This document shows positions 35,701 through 42,304 of a stretch of DNA of 64,000 nt, in pieces (the stretch's first letter is position 1; every line of letters begins with the position of its first letter). This DNA is from Litsea cubeba (lineage: Eukaryota; Streptophyta; Magnoliopsida; Laurales; Lauraceae): NCBI GenBank assembly GCA_012931725.1, contig CM022955.1, positions 16,263,654 through 16,327,653 of the forward strand, written 5' to 3'. A program made the translations under genes and the position numbers. A model generated the notes under the pieces. The model made no database searches, was not told the origin of the DNA, and was given only the letters and a program-made list of their open reading frames with translations.

Positions 35701-36614
35701 CATCAATGGCTACTCCACACATTGCAGGAATAGTTGCATTGATCAAAGCTTCACACCCAACTTGGTCACCTTCAGCCATAAAATCTGCTATTGTAACAAC
35801 AGGTGATAATATAAGCCTTTGTGTCATGATCAATTAGATTCCAAATCTTGAGTATGTATTTGTGGGCTCATCAAGTATATTCATAAGTGAATGTAATGAT
35901 TAGGGTTAATTAGGTGTTTAATTTCTTAGATCATTATCACTAAACCATGCGACCCAATATTTGTACCTAAACATAGAGATATTCACATACATGTCATTAA
36001 GTTTTCCTTGTCCTAACATTTACTAACTGTTATCAATACTCTTGCATTCTTCAGCTTCTGTTACCGATGAGTATGGCCTCCCTATAACTGCAGAAGGAGC
36101 TCCGCGAAAGCTTGCCGACCCTTTCGACTATGGTGGTGGCCATGTCAACCCCAACAAAGCACTGGATCCTGGCTTAGTTTATGATATCGATGCTGCCGAT
36201 TACTTTAAGTTCCATTGCCACATAGGATTTATAGGGGGCATACCTACAATTGAAATCTGCGATTCAAAGCAGGGATCTTTACTGGACTTAAACCTTCCCT
36301 CTATTTCGATCCCCAACCTCAAGACAACTGCAGTGGTTTGGAGAACAGTAAACAACATCGGCGAAGCTGATGCCACCTACAAGGCGATTATTGAATCGCC
36401 TCCTAGGGTTAAGATGGAAGTGGAACCTAAGGAAATCATATTCAACAGTACTGTTACTAAGCATTCATTTAAGATAACATTCTCGACATATCTAAGAGTG
36501 CAAGGTGATTACACATTTGGAAGCCTTACATGGGTCGATGGCAAACACTCAGTAAGGATACCTATTGCTGTTCGTACAGTGATTCAAGAATCCTATGCAG
36601 ACATCTCATTATAA
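2695..36614 (+). CDS. Subtilisin-like serine protease, SBT3/cucumisin type (nine exons, first exon missing)
   Basis: A subtilase (S8 family) of the secreted or cell-wall plant class that cleaves protein substrates. Nine exons join without a frame error: 2695-2786, 3456-3553, 32391-32546, 32752-33371, 33455-33528, 34500-34745, 34843-34960, 35631-35802, 36055-36614 (2136 nt). All introns are GT-AG. Domain order: I9 propeptide (YIVYLGERQHDNPEL to SGFAATLTEPQA), catalytic S8 with the Asp of VVDTG (visible residue 114), His of GHGTHTAST (183), oxyanion Asn of GGNDGP (282) and Ser of GTSMATPH (493), a PA-like insert encoded by exon 7, and a C-terminal fibronectin III-like domain in exon 10. With a signal-peptide exon the length would be the usual 730-760 residues. 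That first exon is not visible and may lie before the window. Intron 3 is 28.8 kb of nested transposons. The absence of any stop over nine exons argues that the gene is under selection. Confidence 0.9.
3456..3553 (+). CDS. Subtilase exon 3: end of propeptide domain
   Basis: Acceptor TACTACAG. It encodes SKEAALQSILYNYKHGF, SGFAATLTEPQAKRLA, and ends with G at donor GTATGATG. The phase-1 end fits the AG start of the exon at 32391 to give Glu, in the family order '...AKRLA-EFPGVVHV'. This exon pair defines the giant intron. Confidence 0.85.
3755..4620 (+). pseudogene. hAT-type transposase remnant (Ac-like, zinc-finger BED/RICESLEEPER type)
   Basis: Reading on the + strand gives MIVLSELPFSFV, RNIVRNDAIRLWEEEK, RIAITTDMWTF, LCITTHNID, KRIISFS, LDNASNN, NRCVCHILNLI, then a region matching 'KAYKLLK-PKEVEHRWNSMYDLL'. 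These are the ordered blocks of the RNase H-like fold of plant hAT transposases, including the DMW and CHILNL motifs. The frame is broken by TGA at 4081-4083, TAG at 4225-4227, TGA at 4408-4410 and later frameshifts. The N-terminal BED finger and the C-terminal dimerisation region are absent. No terminal inverted repeats or 8-bp duplication were identified. It lies inside subtilase intron 3, same strand as the gene. Confidence 0.8.
4621..6059. other. Intronic sequence without a recognised feature
   Basis: AT-rich stretch with T runs (4690-4720) and an A/G-rich tract (4890-4912). Short repeats of 'gggtcgggtta'/'tgggttggtcatggg' type occur at 5225-5290. No ORF or terminal repeats were recognised. 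Confidence 0.5.
6060..8637 (-). repeat. Gypsy-like LTR, left part (continued at 28219-28564)
   Basis: Non-coding, with GGTCGACC palindromic motifs (7670-7850) in a layout similar to 60.4-62.1 kb. It stops exactly at the left LTR of Copia-A and appears to continue after the right LTR at 28219. The minus-strand start of this repeat, TGTGAGGCCC at 28564, is preceded by a purine tract, as in a 3' LTR. The outer end near 6060 is not defined. Reading this as one LTR split by Copia-A is inference. Confidence 0.4.
8638..8940 (-). repeat. Copia-A 3' LTR
   Basis: 303 bp, TG...CA bounded, nearly identical to 27919-28218. On the minus strand the pol stop codon (8941-8943) abuts the LTR, so the end of the CDS overlaps the polypurine tract. 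Confidence 0.9.
8941..10898 (-). pseudogene. Copia-A pol, 3' part: reverse transcriptase and RNase H
   Basis: Read on the minus strand from the CACTA junction at 10898: end of the integrase linker (SPQAVKCLFLGYSDEHEGF), a Pro-rich spacer, then RT blocks WVYSIKIKSNGSLDRYKARL, DVKNVFLHG, LYGLKQAPRAW and IYVDDMIISG (near 9877-9906), followed by RNase H with SSAEAEYRSM, ADNTSAI and DQLADIFTKALP. The catalytic YVDD is intact. A TAG at 9400-9402 replaces the Trp codon of the DADWAG motif at the start of RNase H, so the protein would stop early. The natural stop is at 8941-8943. The 5' part of the gene continues at 24720. Confidence 0.9.
10896..10898. other. Left target-site duplication (GCT) of CACTA
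   Basis: GCT directly before CACTACACCA; matched by GCT at 24720-24722. Confidence 0.9.
10917..11330. repeat. CACTA left subterminal repeats (GTAACGGTTT family)
   Basis: More than ten copies of GTAACGGTTT or its complement AAACCGTTAC occur within about 400 bp, in both orientations, some as AACGGTTTAAAACCGTT inverted pairs. In En/Spm such subterminal motifs bind the TNPA-type protein. That role here is inferred from position and family. Confidence 0.85.
11331..12279. other. CACTA internal non-coding sequence
   Basis: AT-rich, no recognised gene. One short local duplication of 'aacccaacaacacttt(t)agagaacct' lies at about 11560-11610. Confidence 0.5.
12280..14395. repeat. CACCTGCAC-rich minisatellite with 533-bp higher-order repeat
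   Basis: About 2.1 kb of imperfect short units such as CAGCACACCCACCTGC and ACACCCACATGCTGCACC; the + strand is very C-rich and almost free of GG. A marker, CTGCTGTCCATTGTTT, starts at 12525, 12801, 13334 and 13867, giving steps of 276, 533 and 533 bp. All six frames are long and open because the units lack stops, and 533 is not a multiple of 3, so the frame changes from copy to copy. A protein-coding role is therefore unlikely. Confidence 0.95.
14635..14825 (-). pseudogene. Captured fragment of an HOP/STI1 (Hsp70-Hsp90 organising protein) gene
   Basis: Two minus-strand exons, 14825-14759 and 14679 to about 14635, are separated by a GT-AG intron. They join in frame as CIEQINKTNRGEISPDELKE, then KQ, then AKAMQDPEIQNILSD. 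This is the segment linking the last TPR block to the C-terminal STI1/DP domain of plant HOP proteins (family motif RCVEQIN...LTPEELKERQAKAMQDPEIQNIL). The match stops after ILSD, so only about 37 residues were taken. The intron is kept, so the capture was from genomic DNA, not from mRNA. It is truncated at both ends and not functional. Confidence 0.8.
15143..15975 (-). pseudogene. Captured fragment of a TGA-type bZIP transcription factor gene (DOG1 domain)
   Basis: Three minus-strand exons with GT-AG introns: 15975-15702 (FDMEYARWLDEH, VMSHYDELFRLKS, DPAERCFMWLGGFRSSELL), 15614-15369 (LLVSQLEPLADQQLMGICN, SQQAEDALSQGMEALQQSL, LGTLENFLRQ) and 15289-15143 (RILTTRQAARAFLAISEYF, SRLRALSSLWLARPRE, stop TGA). 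This is the C-terminal DOG1 domain of TGA factors, ending at the native C-terminus. The bZIP region is absent. Lesions: about 2 bp missing near 15880 (frameshift before GDSEL) and a TAA at 15269-15271 in place of a Gln codon. The introns show DNA-level capture by the CACTA element; it lies downstream of, and on the same strand as, its transposase. Confidence 0.9.
16495..17165. repeat. Second CACCTGCAC-rich minisatellite
   Basis: Units such as CACCTGCACTCACCTCTACACC and ACCTGCACACACCCTGCACC recur with a higher-order step of about 161 bp (ATGCACCACCACC at 16631, ATGTACCACCACC at 16792). The core CACCTGCAC is shared with the array at 12280-14395. Directly after it, a 50-bp step duplicates AACCACACATCTGCCCACCA (17168 and 17218). 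Confidence 0.9.
17370..20147 (-). CDS. CACTA transposase, TNP2 type (Transposase_21)
   Basis: The start ATG is at 20147, opening MSQPILKEWMNEKDRL. N-terminal transposase-associated domain with CPCPCKKCRN; Transposase_21 core (GIATDGFNPRGVQST, SCWPVYLVPFNLPP, MMSLLIPGPKAPSQNIDVFL, IHDFPAYGNLSG, ACPICGDET); acidic run of Asp/Glu near 18490-18540; then HVIDVMHTEKNVAEHLL and the DUF4218 region (SHDYHVIMCYLLPVLL, HLADEGLICGPVYPRWMFPF). An A6/T6 run at 18462-18467 shifts the frame between the core and HVIDVMH. An intron at 17716-17816 (donor GTATGT, acceptor AATAG) joins FER to AMKECKN, RYVEGSIAESYIVSE in the last exon. After EHYR a donor-like GGTTTTA precedes the stop, and no further exon was found. 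It catalyses excision and integration of CACTA elements. It is probably non-functional unless the T-run is a sequencing error. Confidence 0.9.
20148..24549. other. CACTA internal region upstream of the transposase; no recognised gene
   Basis: This should hold the TNP2 promoter and perhaps a second CACTA gene, but no protein family was recognised. Small repeats: AAAGCTTTCATAAATCATTA recurs at about 21008, 21116 and 21228; a 34-bp unit containing TATTATACGAGAAGAAG is tandemly doubled at 22688-22755; a GGAGAG-rich tract lies at 24340-24440. Pro/Ser-rich minus-strand ORFs at 23985-24539 and a hydrophobic one at 23678-23923 look like 5' leader or captured exon sequence, but I cannot assign them. 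Confidence 0.5.
24550..24709. repeat. CACTA right subterminal repeats
   Basis: GTAACGCTTTAAAACC, GTAACACTTTAAAACC, AACGCCCATAAAACGTTAG, AAACCGTTAC and GAGCGTTAC occur within 150 bp of the terminus. They are related to, but more diverged and fewer than, the left-end motifs. Confidence 0.8.
24710..24722. other. CACTA right terminus and target duplication
   Basis: TGGTGTAGTG (24710-24719), the complement of the left terminus, followed by GCT (24720-24722). Confidence 0.95.
24720..26942 (-). pseudogene. Copia-A gag-pol, 5' part: gag, protease, integrase
   Basis: The gag start ATG is at 26942 (MDKNDIIPVKMNGTNYMTW). The gag (UBN2-like) body is followed by two CCHC knuckles, CFECKGYGHIARNC and CNYCKRTGHIISEC. 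The aspartic protease motif reads WFLDSGALNHMT, where DSGAS is usual. Then come the integrase pre-domain WHRRLGHLN, HTDVWG, a DDHCRYTW segment, GIIHQKSCPHIPQQNGIAER and a CEAAHTAIHIINRLP segment. Lesions: TGA at 26580-26582 within gag and a frameshift at about 24815-24825 in the integrase. At 24720 the gene is cut by the CACTA insertion and resumes at 10898. LTR ages and intact motifs suggest fairly recent death. Confidence 0.9.
27905..27918 (-). other. Copia-A primer-binding site
   Basis: Minus strand TGGTATCAGAGCCA directly after the 5' LTR; complementary to the 3' end of initiator-methionine tRNA, as usual in Copia elements. Confidence 0.9.
27919..28218 (-). repeat. Copia-A 5' LTR
   Basis: 300 bp, partner of 8638-8940; one 3-bp gap and about five substitutions by eye (roughly 98% identity), indicating a young insertion. 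Confidence 0.9.
28219..28564 (-). repeat. Gypsy-like LTR, right part, with polypurine tract
   Basis: On the minus strand a purine tract AAAGGGGAGAGGAT (28565-28578) is followed directly by TGTGAGGCCCACC, the signature of a polypurine tract plus 3' LTR start. The 5'-ward GGGGACCAAATGTC also resembles the conserved block before the PPT in plant chromoviruses. Copia-A is inserted within this LTR. No pol remains of it were seen at higher coordinates. Confidence 0.5.
28579..31487. other. Intronic sequence without a recognised feature
   Basis: No coding match. It contains a (GA)n microsatellite at about 29857-29876 and a T run at 30048-30064. It may be decayed internal sequence of the Gypsy element whose LTR ends at 28564, but no pol motif was found. 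Confidence 0.4.
31488..31982. mobile_element. Short non-autonomous inverted-repeat element (hAT-like MITE?)
   Basis: Bounded by perfect 12-bp inverted repeats GTTGCAAACGGG (31488-31499) and CCCGTTTGCAAC (31971-31982). The interior is full of GGACCCG/GGTTCCGG and related palindromic motifs and has no coding capacity. Similar 'gggttgcaaacggg' ends occur in hAT-like MITEs, but no clear 8-bp duplication was found, so the class is uncertain. Confidence 0.5.
31983..32390. other. 3' end of giant intron
   Basis: AT-rich, with no transposon recognised. It supplies the acceptor TTTTTGTAG of subtilase exon 4. Confidence 0.5.
32391..32546 (+). CDS. Subtilase exon 4: catalytic Asp
   Basis: Encodes EFPGVVHVVQSRKGKLHTTR, SWDFLGLDYYR and VIIGVVDTG, whose Asp is the first catalytic residue. 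The donor is GGTCAGTT; it ends in phase 1 within the Gly codon of DTG, completed by GA from exon 5. Confidence 0.9.
32752..33371 (+). CDS. Subtilase exon 5: catalytic His and oxyanion Asn
   Basis: Largest exon. Encodes IWPESKSFNDYGYGPIPLRW, NRKIIGARWYANGF, SPRDVNGHGTHTASTAAGS (catalytic His), GAAPRARLAIYKV-type helix (here RGGAPRARLAIYKVLW), DGVDVLSLSLGFDFF, VFAGGNDGP (oxyanion Asn; SAGNDGP is commoner) and WVITVAASTIDRSFPA. It ends in phase 0 at GTAAATGG. Confidence 0.95.
33455..33528 (+). CDS. Subtilase exon 6
   Basis: Acceptor CATGCAG; encodes GQPQIGSLRLGNEFKGLYTD, PDSP; donor AGGTATTG. It ends in phase 2, and the split codon with exon 7 gives Ser before CELETLNA. A short exon found only by phase and family alignment. 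Confidence 0.75.
34500..34745 (+). CDS. Subtilase exon 7: PA-like insert
   Basis: Acceptor TGACTGTAG. Encodes CELETLNATMVKGKVVLCF, VQRAGGSGLIFSQY, CILVDYEVGIKILNYI. This covers the protease-associated region that in plant subtilases affects substrate access and dimerisation. Donor AGGTAAAT. Confidence 0.9.
34843..34960 (+). CDS. Subtilase exon 8
   Basis: Acceptor TTGGCAG. Encodes FPMVKISAATTVVGATVVSP, RVASFSSRGPNAFMPAILK. FSSRGPN is a near-invariant subtilase motif. It ends in phase 0 at GTATTTTT. Confidence 0.9.
35631..35802 (+). CDS. Subtilase exon 9: catalytic Ser
   Basis: Acceptor CTTTGCAG. Encodes PDISAPGVNILAA, HSGTSMATPHIAGIVALIKA and SPSAIKSAIVTT; the Ser of GTSMATPH is the nucleophile. 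Donor AGGTGATA, phase 1. Confidence 0.95.
36055..36614 (+). CDS. Subtilase exon 10: end of S8 and fibronectin III-like domain
   Basis: Acceptor TTCTTCAG. Encodes ADPFDYGGGHVNPNKALDPG, LVYDIDAADYFKF, LNLPSISIPNLKTTAVVWRT, VNNIGEADATYKA and FKITFSTYLRVQGDYTFGSL, ending at TAA 36612-36614. The Fn3-like domain is needed for activity and folding in characterised family members. Confidence 0.95.
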
Positions 36615-37059
36615 ATTGTTCCTTATTTACATGTGGAATGTAACTATGTATTTGCACCAATATCGGTGCAGTGGAATTTATCATATTATTATATTTATGG
36701 GTTAATCCATGTAATTTGCTTGTATGTGGTACTTGTATAAGGAGATCTGGTAATTTATACTAAGATCTGAGTTGTATGACGTATAGAAAATGTCCACTTG
36801 GAGCTCTCATCATGTACTATGTCAAGGATTACTTTTCTTTAGAAAATTTATTTACTTAATGCTAGACTTTGTTTTTGAGAATGTTGATGTAGATTAGGCT
36901 TTGAAAATAGGGAACAAGTGTTCCCTTCAGCAACATCATTCTTTACTAGAGTATGGAGCAAGTCTATCTAAAATATAATGAGAGCTCAATTGATGCCCAA
37001 ATTTTATCAAGTCTACCTAAAATATAATGAGAGCTCGATGCCCAAATTTTCTATTAAGC
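36615..37059 (+). other. Subtilase 3' flank
   Basis: AT-rich and presumably the 3' UTR; no polyadenylation site could be fixed. A 'tctacctaaaatataatgagagctc' segment is imperfectly doubled at about 36962-36990 and 37010-37036. Confidence 0.4.
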
Positions 37060-37960
37060 CTCACTCCCATTATCTGTTTGAAATATTGACTTTGGCATTG
37101 AAAATATTCCCAACCAAAGCATGAAATCTCTTGAAAATGTCAAAGCATCTAGATTTTTTTCGCAGTGGAAATACCCAAGTGTGTTGCATGAATGCATCAA
37201 TAAAAAACATATATATCAACAGAAAGCAGAATTCGAGTTTATTGGTGAAGGGCCTCAACCATTTGAGTAAATAGGCTGAAGTCTTCAGTGGTTGTTATTT
37301 CACTGGAGCTGAGCAATAACTTCTTATTCTTCAACAAAGCACAGTTAGAACAAAAGTTTACCGCAACTTTATTGGCAGAAATGTAGTTATTAGCCAGGAT
37401 TATTTACAATTCTAATAGTTGGGTGACCCAATCTGCAATACCAAGTACCCAAGGAGACTTCATTTGTGAAGAAAGCTTTGGTTGATGTTGTGGGAGCCTG
37501 GTCCTTCCAGTGGAGATGGGAATAGATCATACTAGAGCTGCCCTGTTTAAAAGAACTCATGAGTGGAACTGAACAAAGCATTTATCATCCTTCATAAATT
37601 TACCTACAGAAAGAGAAGTCTTTCAAAGCTCATGAACAAGACATTAAAGTTGAAATGTATGGGAGGACGATAGAAGCAATGAGTCACCAGTTTGGTGGAT
37701 ATATTGGGATCCCAGTACCAATGCGCACTATAATACGTTCATTGCCAAGATAATAAGAACTTTTTGAGAGGGAAGATCCAATGTTGTGAATGGTGGCACC
37801 TGTTTCTAGATGCCAATGCAAGTCGTGAGTTGATGGCTGGGTGAATGGTAAGGCAGCAAACGGTTGCATGCGCACTATAATGAAGACTGAGCCTGTGTTT
37901 GCATGTGGAAGCAAAATGACCAGCAACAAGATAAGAGATAGAAGAAGAGCTAATTGGGCG
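37060..37960 (-). pseudogene. Copia-F remnant: protease and integrase start
   Basis: On the minus strand, in order: LHWHLETGATIHNI (decayed DSGATHHI protease motif), YYLGNERIIVRIGTGIPI, WYCRLGHPTIRIVNN (integrase pre-domain), FFIDAFMQHTWVFPLRKKS (integrase D-box region) and FKRFHALVGN. The catalytic Asp-Ser is altered to Glu-Thr and the frames are shifted between blocks. No LTRs were identified. A gag-like scrap at about 42780-42990 on the same strand could be its upstream part, separated by Gypsy-G and flanking AT-rich sequence. Confidence 0.7.
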
Positions 37961-38302
37961 ATGTGGTTTACTTGCCGGGCCCTTTTTTTGGAAATCGGAA
38001 TCGTATCACAAATTATTCATACCCATGAATTGAATCGTAAATTGCATCGCGAATCGTTGGATTTTTCCTATTTTCCTCATAAAAATGAAAAATAATTATA
38101 AAGACAAAAAGAAAAAATTTAGTTATTCATAATCCATCCATTTTCCCATTCATAGTAGCATAATTACAATGAAAAAAAAAAGTCATCATATAATCATTTA
38201 AAGAACATCATGACATATAATAATATATAATAAATGATATACAAAAATAGTTAAATAAGTTTAAGGTACCAAGATATATTTATTTTTTCTTATCTCTAAA
38301 TC

Positions 38303-39121
38303 TGTAAGTGCACAAAAATGTCACCGACAAAGAGAGGATGTGTGGAGACGAGGCTCTCGAGAAGAACACCGCTGCCTGCCTGAAACCTGAGAAGGGGAAG
38401 AAGAACAGTAGGTCAGAGGACCTTAGCCTGGGCGGTGCAAGGCTCTCCGATGCCTAAGTCAGTATGAGAGCTGGACCATAGGATGAAGATTTTGGGGAAG
38501 AAGATGGCGTACCAGCCTATGGTGTAAGTGGTCGGCCCAAGGAACTAAAGCTGTAGCTGTGTTTATATAGAAGAAGAGAGGAGGTAGGGAGGTGGTTAGC
38601 TATCCCATCATAGCTTACTCTACTCTAATAGTTGTCCCATCGTAGCTTGTCATGTCCCATCTGGCCATATCCTGGCGCCTTGGGAGCCGTGGACGGCGAT
38701 CTGTCAGGAGATATAGGCGGTGCCCTTGTCTTGTCGCACGTCCTGGGACGTGGTGGAGTCTTTGTAGAGGTACGGCTGTCAGTCTCTGACTTGGCCAGCT
38801 CTGGCACTATGACCGGAGTGCGTGACCGAGGTCGGGGCAGAGGAGCCCGAGCTTGGGGATGGAAGCTGCCGAGCTCGAGGACCTTGCCGAGATGGATGAG
38901 GCCATGACCAGGCGCTGCTGCCATGATGGAGCTAGGGTCTTGGCTTTGCTGTCAAGGTGGAGCTCTGAACGAGCTGGAGCATACGAGCTTATGGCCGAAA
39001 TGGGAGCACTTGGCCGGGTTGGGGGAAGCCTAAATCGTGACCTGCCGAGTGGAGGAACTGGTGCGGGAGTCTCGGATGCTGCATCTGACCGGGATTATGG
39101 CGAGTGGGAATCATCTCCACA
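38303..39121 (-). repeat. Gypsy-G 3' LTR
   Basis: 819 bp; partner of 41505-42304. It carries a 16-bp segment (TGGTGCGGGAGTCTCG region near 39058-39075) missing in the partner, plus scattered substitutions. Confidence 0.85.
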
Positions 39122-39600
39122 CAATAGCCCCCCAGCTTCTGACCTCATTAGAATTTTCTAACTGTTTGAAGTCGGAAGCTAAATACCATGAGGACACTTG
39201 CATCTTGGAGCTGCCTGAAGTTTGAGGTTGGTGGTCTTCATTCGAGTGGTTCGTGACCAACTGAAGGACCAAGAGACGATTGGCCGGTATTGGACCGGGG
39301 CCAGAGGGTGGCATTGCTGCTGCTAAGCTGGAGCATACGTGCTTATGGCTGAAATGGGAGCACTTGTCCGGTCTGGGGGAAGCCGGAGCCGTGACTTGCC
39401 GAGATGGAGGAGTGTACTCTTGTTGGCCGCGATTCTGGTGCTGTTACCGAGAATGCATGTGGTCGAAATCAGCATGGGGTCGAGCCAGCGTGAGGCCGTA
39501 GCCAGCATGAGGACGGACCAACATGAGGTGTGGGTGCGTAGCATGAGACCATGAGGTCGATGTCAGCATGAGGCTAAATCTACGTGAAGCGCGTAGCTAG

Positions 39601-40170
39601 CACGAAATGGAGATGTACCCCTGGCTCGATGCCAGGGGCGTGCCGACAATTTGGCATGAGTGCCAAGATGCTCACATAGCACGAAATGGAGATGTCCCCC
39701 TGGCTCGTTGCTAGGGGCGTGCCGGCAATCTGACATGAGAGCTGAGATGCTCACATAGCACGAAATGGAGATGTCCCCTTGGCTCGTCGCCAGGGGCGTG
39801 CCGGCAATCTAGCTTGAGTGTTGAGATGCTCATATAGCACGAAATGGAGATGTTCCCCTGGCTCGTCGCCAGGGGCGTGCCGCAATCTGGCATGAGTGCC
39901 GAGATGCTCACATAACATGAAATGGAGATGTCCCCATGGCTCGTCGCCAGGGGCGTGCCGGCAATCTGGCATGAGTGCCGAGATGCTCACATAACACGAA
40001 ATGGAGATGTCCACCTGGCTCATCGCCAAGGGCGCGCTGGCAATCTGGCATGAGTGCCGAGATGCTCACATAGCACGAAATGGAGATGTCACCCTGGCTC
40101 ATCGCCAGGGGCGCGCCGGTAATTTGGCATGAGTGCCGAGATGCTAACATAGCACGAAATGGAGATGTCC
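39601..40170. repeat. 79-bp tandem array in Gypsy-G
   Basis: The motif CACGAAATGGAGATGT starts at 39601, 39680, 39759, 39838, 39916, 39995, 40074 and 40153, a 79-bp period with one 78-bp unit. Each unit contains the hairpin CCTGGCTCGTCGCCAGGGG. The period is not a multiple of 3 and the short minus-strand ORFs over it are shadows. Confidence 0.95.
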
Positions 40171-40171
40171 C

Positions 40172-40375
40172 GATGGCAGTAGAGGACCGTGCGATCAAGG
40201 CTGACAGTAGAGGACCGTGCCGTCAAAATGACGGTAGAGGGTCGTACGATTGAAGCTGACAGTAAAGGGTCGTGCCGGTGTCATCGAAGCTGACGGCGCC
40301 ATCGAAGTTAACAGTAGAGGACCGTGCTGCCATAAATGATGGTAGAGGATCGTGCGATCGAAGCTGACGGGTGGT
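40172..40375. repeat. Degenerate AGTAGAGGACCGTGC repeats
   Basis: About seven imperfect copies of GACAGTAGAGGACCGTGCGA with spacing of roughly 30-45 bp, directly adjoining the 79-bp array and the gag end. Confidence 0.8.
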
Positions 40376-40401
40376 CGAACCTAAGTGATGATAGGAGACA
40401 T

Positions 40402-41454
40402 CTAGCTGCCTCCCAAGATGGAGGAGACTTTTGCCGAACTAGAGACATTTACCGAGCCGGGGGTTTTTGCCGAGCTGGAGGCATCTGCTGAGCTGGGAAT
40501 ACCCGCCAAGCTGGAAATCTCTGTTGAGCTGGAGGCTGTCTCGTTGTCTCCGCGGAGGTCGAAATGTTCTCGAGCTTGGGTTTCGTCTGCTTCTTGCCTA
40601 ACGAATTGGTTTATCCTGGCCATGAGTGCTGTCATGGTGACCACGGAGTGCAGGACCAAGTCTCTCCGAAGCTCGTTGCCTAGCGGAAGAGCTTGTTGGA
40701 AAGACAAGGTCGCTATTGTATCTGAGGCACTTTCAATCTGGCTGTAGATAGTCCAAAACCTCTTGGCGAATTGTGAGATGTTCTCGGTCTGCTTCATTCT
40801 GAGGGACATCAGGTCGGCGGCCGACCTGGGGACGACCCTATGAGCTTGGAACTTCGTCATGAAGGAATTCCGGAGCTGCTGCCAACTTGTAATTGATCCT
40901 TGTGGGAGTACGCAGAGCCATCTTAGGGGGAGGTCCCCGAGACTGGAGGAGAAGACTCTGCAGTTTAGGTGGTCTGCGTCGCCCCACACCGACATCATTT
41001 GAATGAAGTGCCGGAGGTGTGCTGCTGGGTCCGAAGTCCCATCGTAAACGACGAACCTTGGGACGCCAAAATCTGCAGGATGGGGGAAGTTTTTGATCTC
41101 TGGAGAGAAGGGGGATGTGCCGAGATTGTCAGAGCTCAGCCGAACTCGAGCGAAATCGGCCATCTCCATGTTCTGCTGTACTGCTTGCTCGATGTGTCGA
41201 TCAAGCCATTCTCTGAAGTTGTGGTTGTTACCCGAGCTTTCGCCATGAGCTCGGTCGCTTCTGCTGTTCTTTAGTGTGCGCCTTTCGAAAGGTGGAGTCG
41301 ACGTTGACCCCTTAGAGGATGAATGCGATTGAGTATCCTGCTGTTGGACGCTCGCTGGACCAGATCTTGCTCCGGACCTTTCCTGGTGGGGGACCGTCGG
41401 TAGCTGTGTTGACAATGTTAATGGTTCCTTTCCCTTCATGGTTTTTCGAGGCAT
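40402..41454 (-). CDS. Gypsy-G gag polyprotein
   Basis: Start chosen at the ATG at 41454 (MPRKTMKGKEPL), just after the primer-binding site; the longer open frame begins inside the LTR. The protein is about 350 residues: a Ser/Gln-rich N-terminus, then the retrotransposon gag core (FVVYDGTSDPAAHLRHFIQM, LPLRWLCVLPQGSITSWQQL, FMTKFQAHR, LMSLRMKQTENISQFAKRF) and a Ser/Ala-rich tail with repeated SS-A-S motifs. It would form the capsid. No zinc knuckle follows, and no pol frame follows in the element. The frame is uninterrupted, unlike the other retroelement genes here. Confidence 0.85.
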   Translation of the reverse strand: MPRKTMKGKEPLTLSTQLPTVPHQERSGARSGPASVQQQDTQSHSSSKGSTSTPPFERRTLKNSRSDRAHGESSGNNHNFREWLDRHIEQAVQQNMEMADFARVRLSSDNLGTSPFSPEIKNFPHPADFGVPRFVVYDGTSDPAAHLRHFIQMMSVWGDADHLNCRVFSSSLGDLPLRWLCVLPQGSITSWQQLRNSFMTKFQAHRVVPRSAADLMSLRMKQTENISQFAKRFWTIYSQIESASDTIATLSFQQALPLGNELRRDLVLHSVVTMTALMARINQFVRQEADETQAREHFDLRGDNETASSSTEISSLAGIPSSADASSSAKTPGSVNVSSSAKVSSILGGS

Positions 41455-41486
41455 GGTGTTAAGGAAGATGGATTTTTGCACAGTTT

Positions 41487-41504
41487 CCCACAGACGGCGC
41501 CAAT
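41487..41504 (-). other. Gypsy-G primer-binding site
   Basis: Minus strand ATTGGCGCCGTCTGTGGG directly after the 5' LTR. Confidence 0.8.
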
Positions 41505-42304
41505 TGTCAGTGCATAAAAATGTCACTCACAAAGAGAGGATATGTGGAGACGAGGCTCTCGAGAAGAACACTGTTGCCTGCCTGAAACCTGAGAAGGGGA
41601 AGAAGAACAGTAGGTTAGAGGACCCTGGCCTGGGCGGCGCAAGGCTCTTCGATGCCTAAGTATGAGAATTAGACAATAGGATGGAGATTTTGGGGAAGAA
41701 GATGGCGTACTAGGCTATGGTGTAAGTGGTCGGCCCATGGAACTGAAGCTGTAGCTGTGTTTATATAGAAGAAGAGAGGAGGCAGGGAGGTGGTTAGCTA
41801 TTCCATCATAGTTTACTCTACTCTAATAGCTGTCCCATCGTAGCTTGTCCTGTCCCATCTGGCCATATCCTGGCGCCTTGGGAGCCGTGGACGGCGATCT
41901 GTCAGGAGATATGGGCGGTGCCCTTGTCTTGTCGCACGTCCTGGGACGTGGTGGAGTCTTTGTAGAGGTACGGTTGTTAGTCCCTGCCTCGGCCAGCTCT
42001 GGCGCTATGACCGGAGTGCGTGACCGAGGTCGTGGCGGAGGAGACCGAGCTGGGGGATGGAAGCTGCCGAGCTCGAGGACCTTGCCAAGATGGACGTGGC
42101 CGTGACCAGGCGCTGCTGCCGTGATGGAGCTAGGGTATTGGCTTTGCTGTCAAGGTGGAGCTCTGACCGAGCTGGAGCATACGAGCTTATGGCCGAAATG
42201 GGAGCACTTGGCCGGGGTGGGGGAAGCCGAAACCATGACCTGCCGAGATGGAGGAACTATGCTGCATCTGACCGGGATTATGGCGAGTGGGAATTATCCC
42301 CACA
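41505..42304 (-). repeat. Gypsy-G 5' LTR
   Basis: 800 bp, TG...CA on both strands; partner of 38303-39121. Confidence 0.85.

Larger units (their letters stand above)
38303..42304 (-). mobile_element. Gypsy-G: gag-only LTR retrotransposon
   Basis: LTRs at 38303-39121 and 41505-42304, about 0.8 kb, start TGT(A/C)AGTGCA and end CACA. On the minus strand the 5' LTR is followed by TTGGCGCCGTCTGTGGG, a primer-binding site seen in Gypsy elements of the Tat/Athila group. The 3' LTR is preceded by a GGGGGGCTATTG purine tract. The 2.4-kb interior holds a gag gene and a tandem array but no protease, RT or integrase, so it depends on another element for movement. Flanks are TAAATC on the left and TAAAATC on the right, but no exact 5-bp duplication. 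Confidence 0.85.

Noticed and set aside
38625..39314. Several Arg/Pro- or Gly-rich ORFs in both strands
   Set aside because: They lie in the Gypsy-G LTR and are repeated at 41.8-42.3 kb; no domain.
39601..40170. CRISPR-like regular repeat array
   Set aside because: Repeats are contiguous with no unique spacers, and the context is a plant Gypsy element.
39563..40198. Repeated short minus-strand ORFs (SALMPDCRHAPGDEP type)
   Set aside because: They are translations of a 79-bp tandem repeat whose period is not a multiple of 3.
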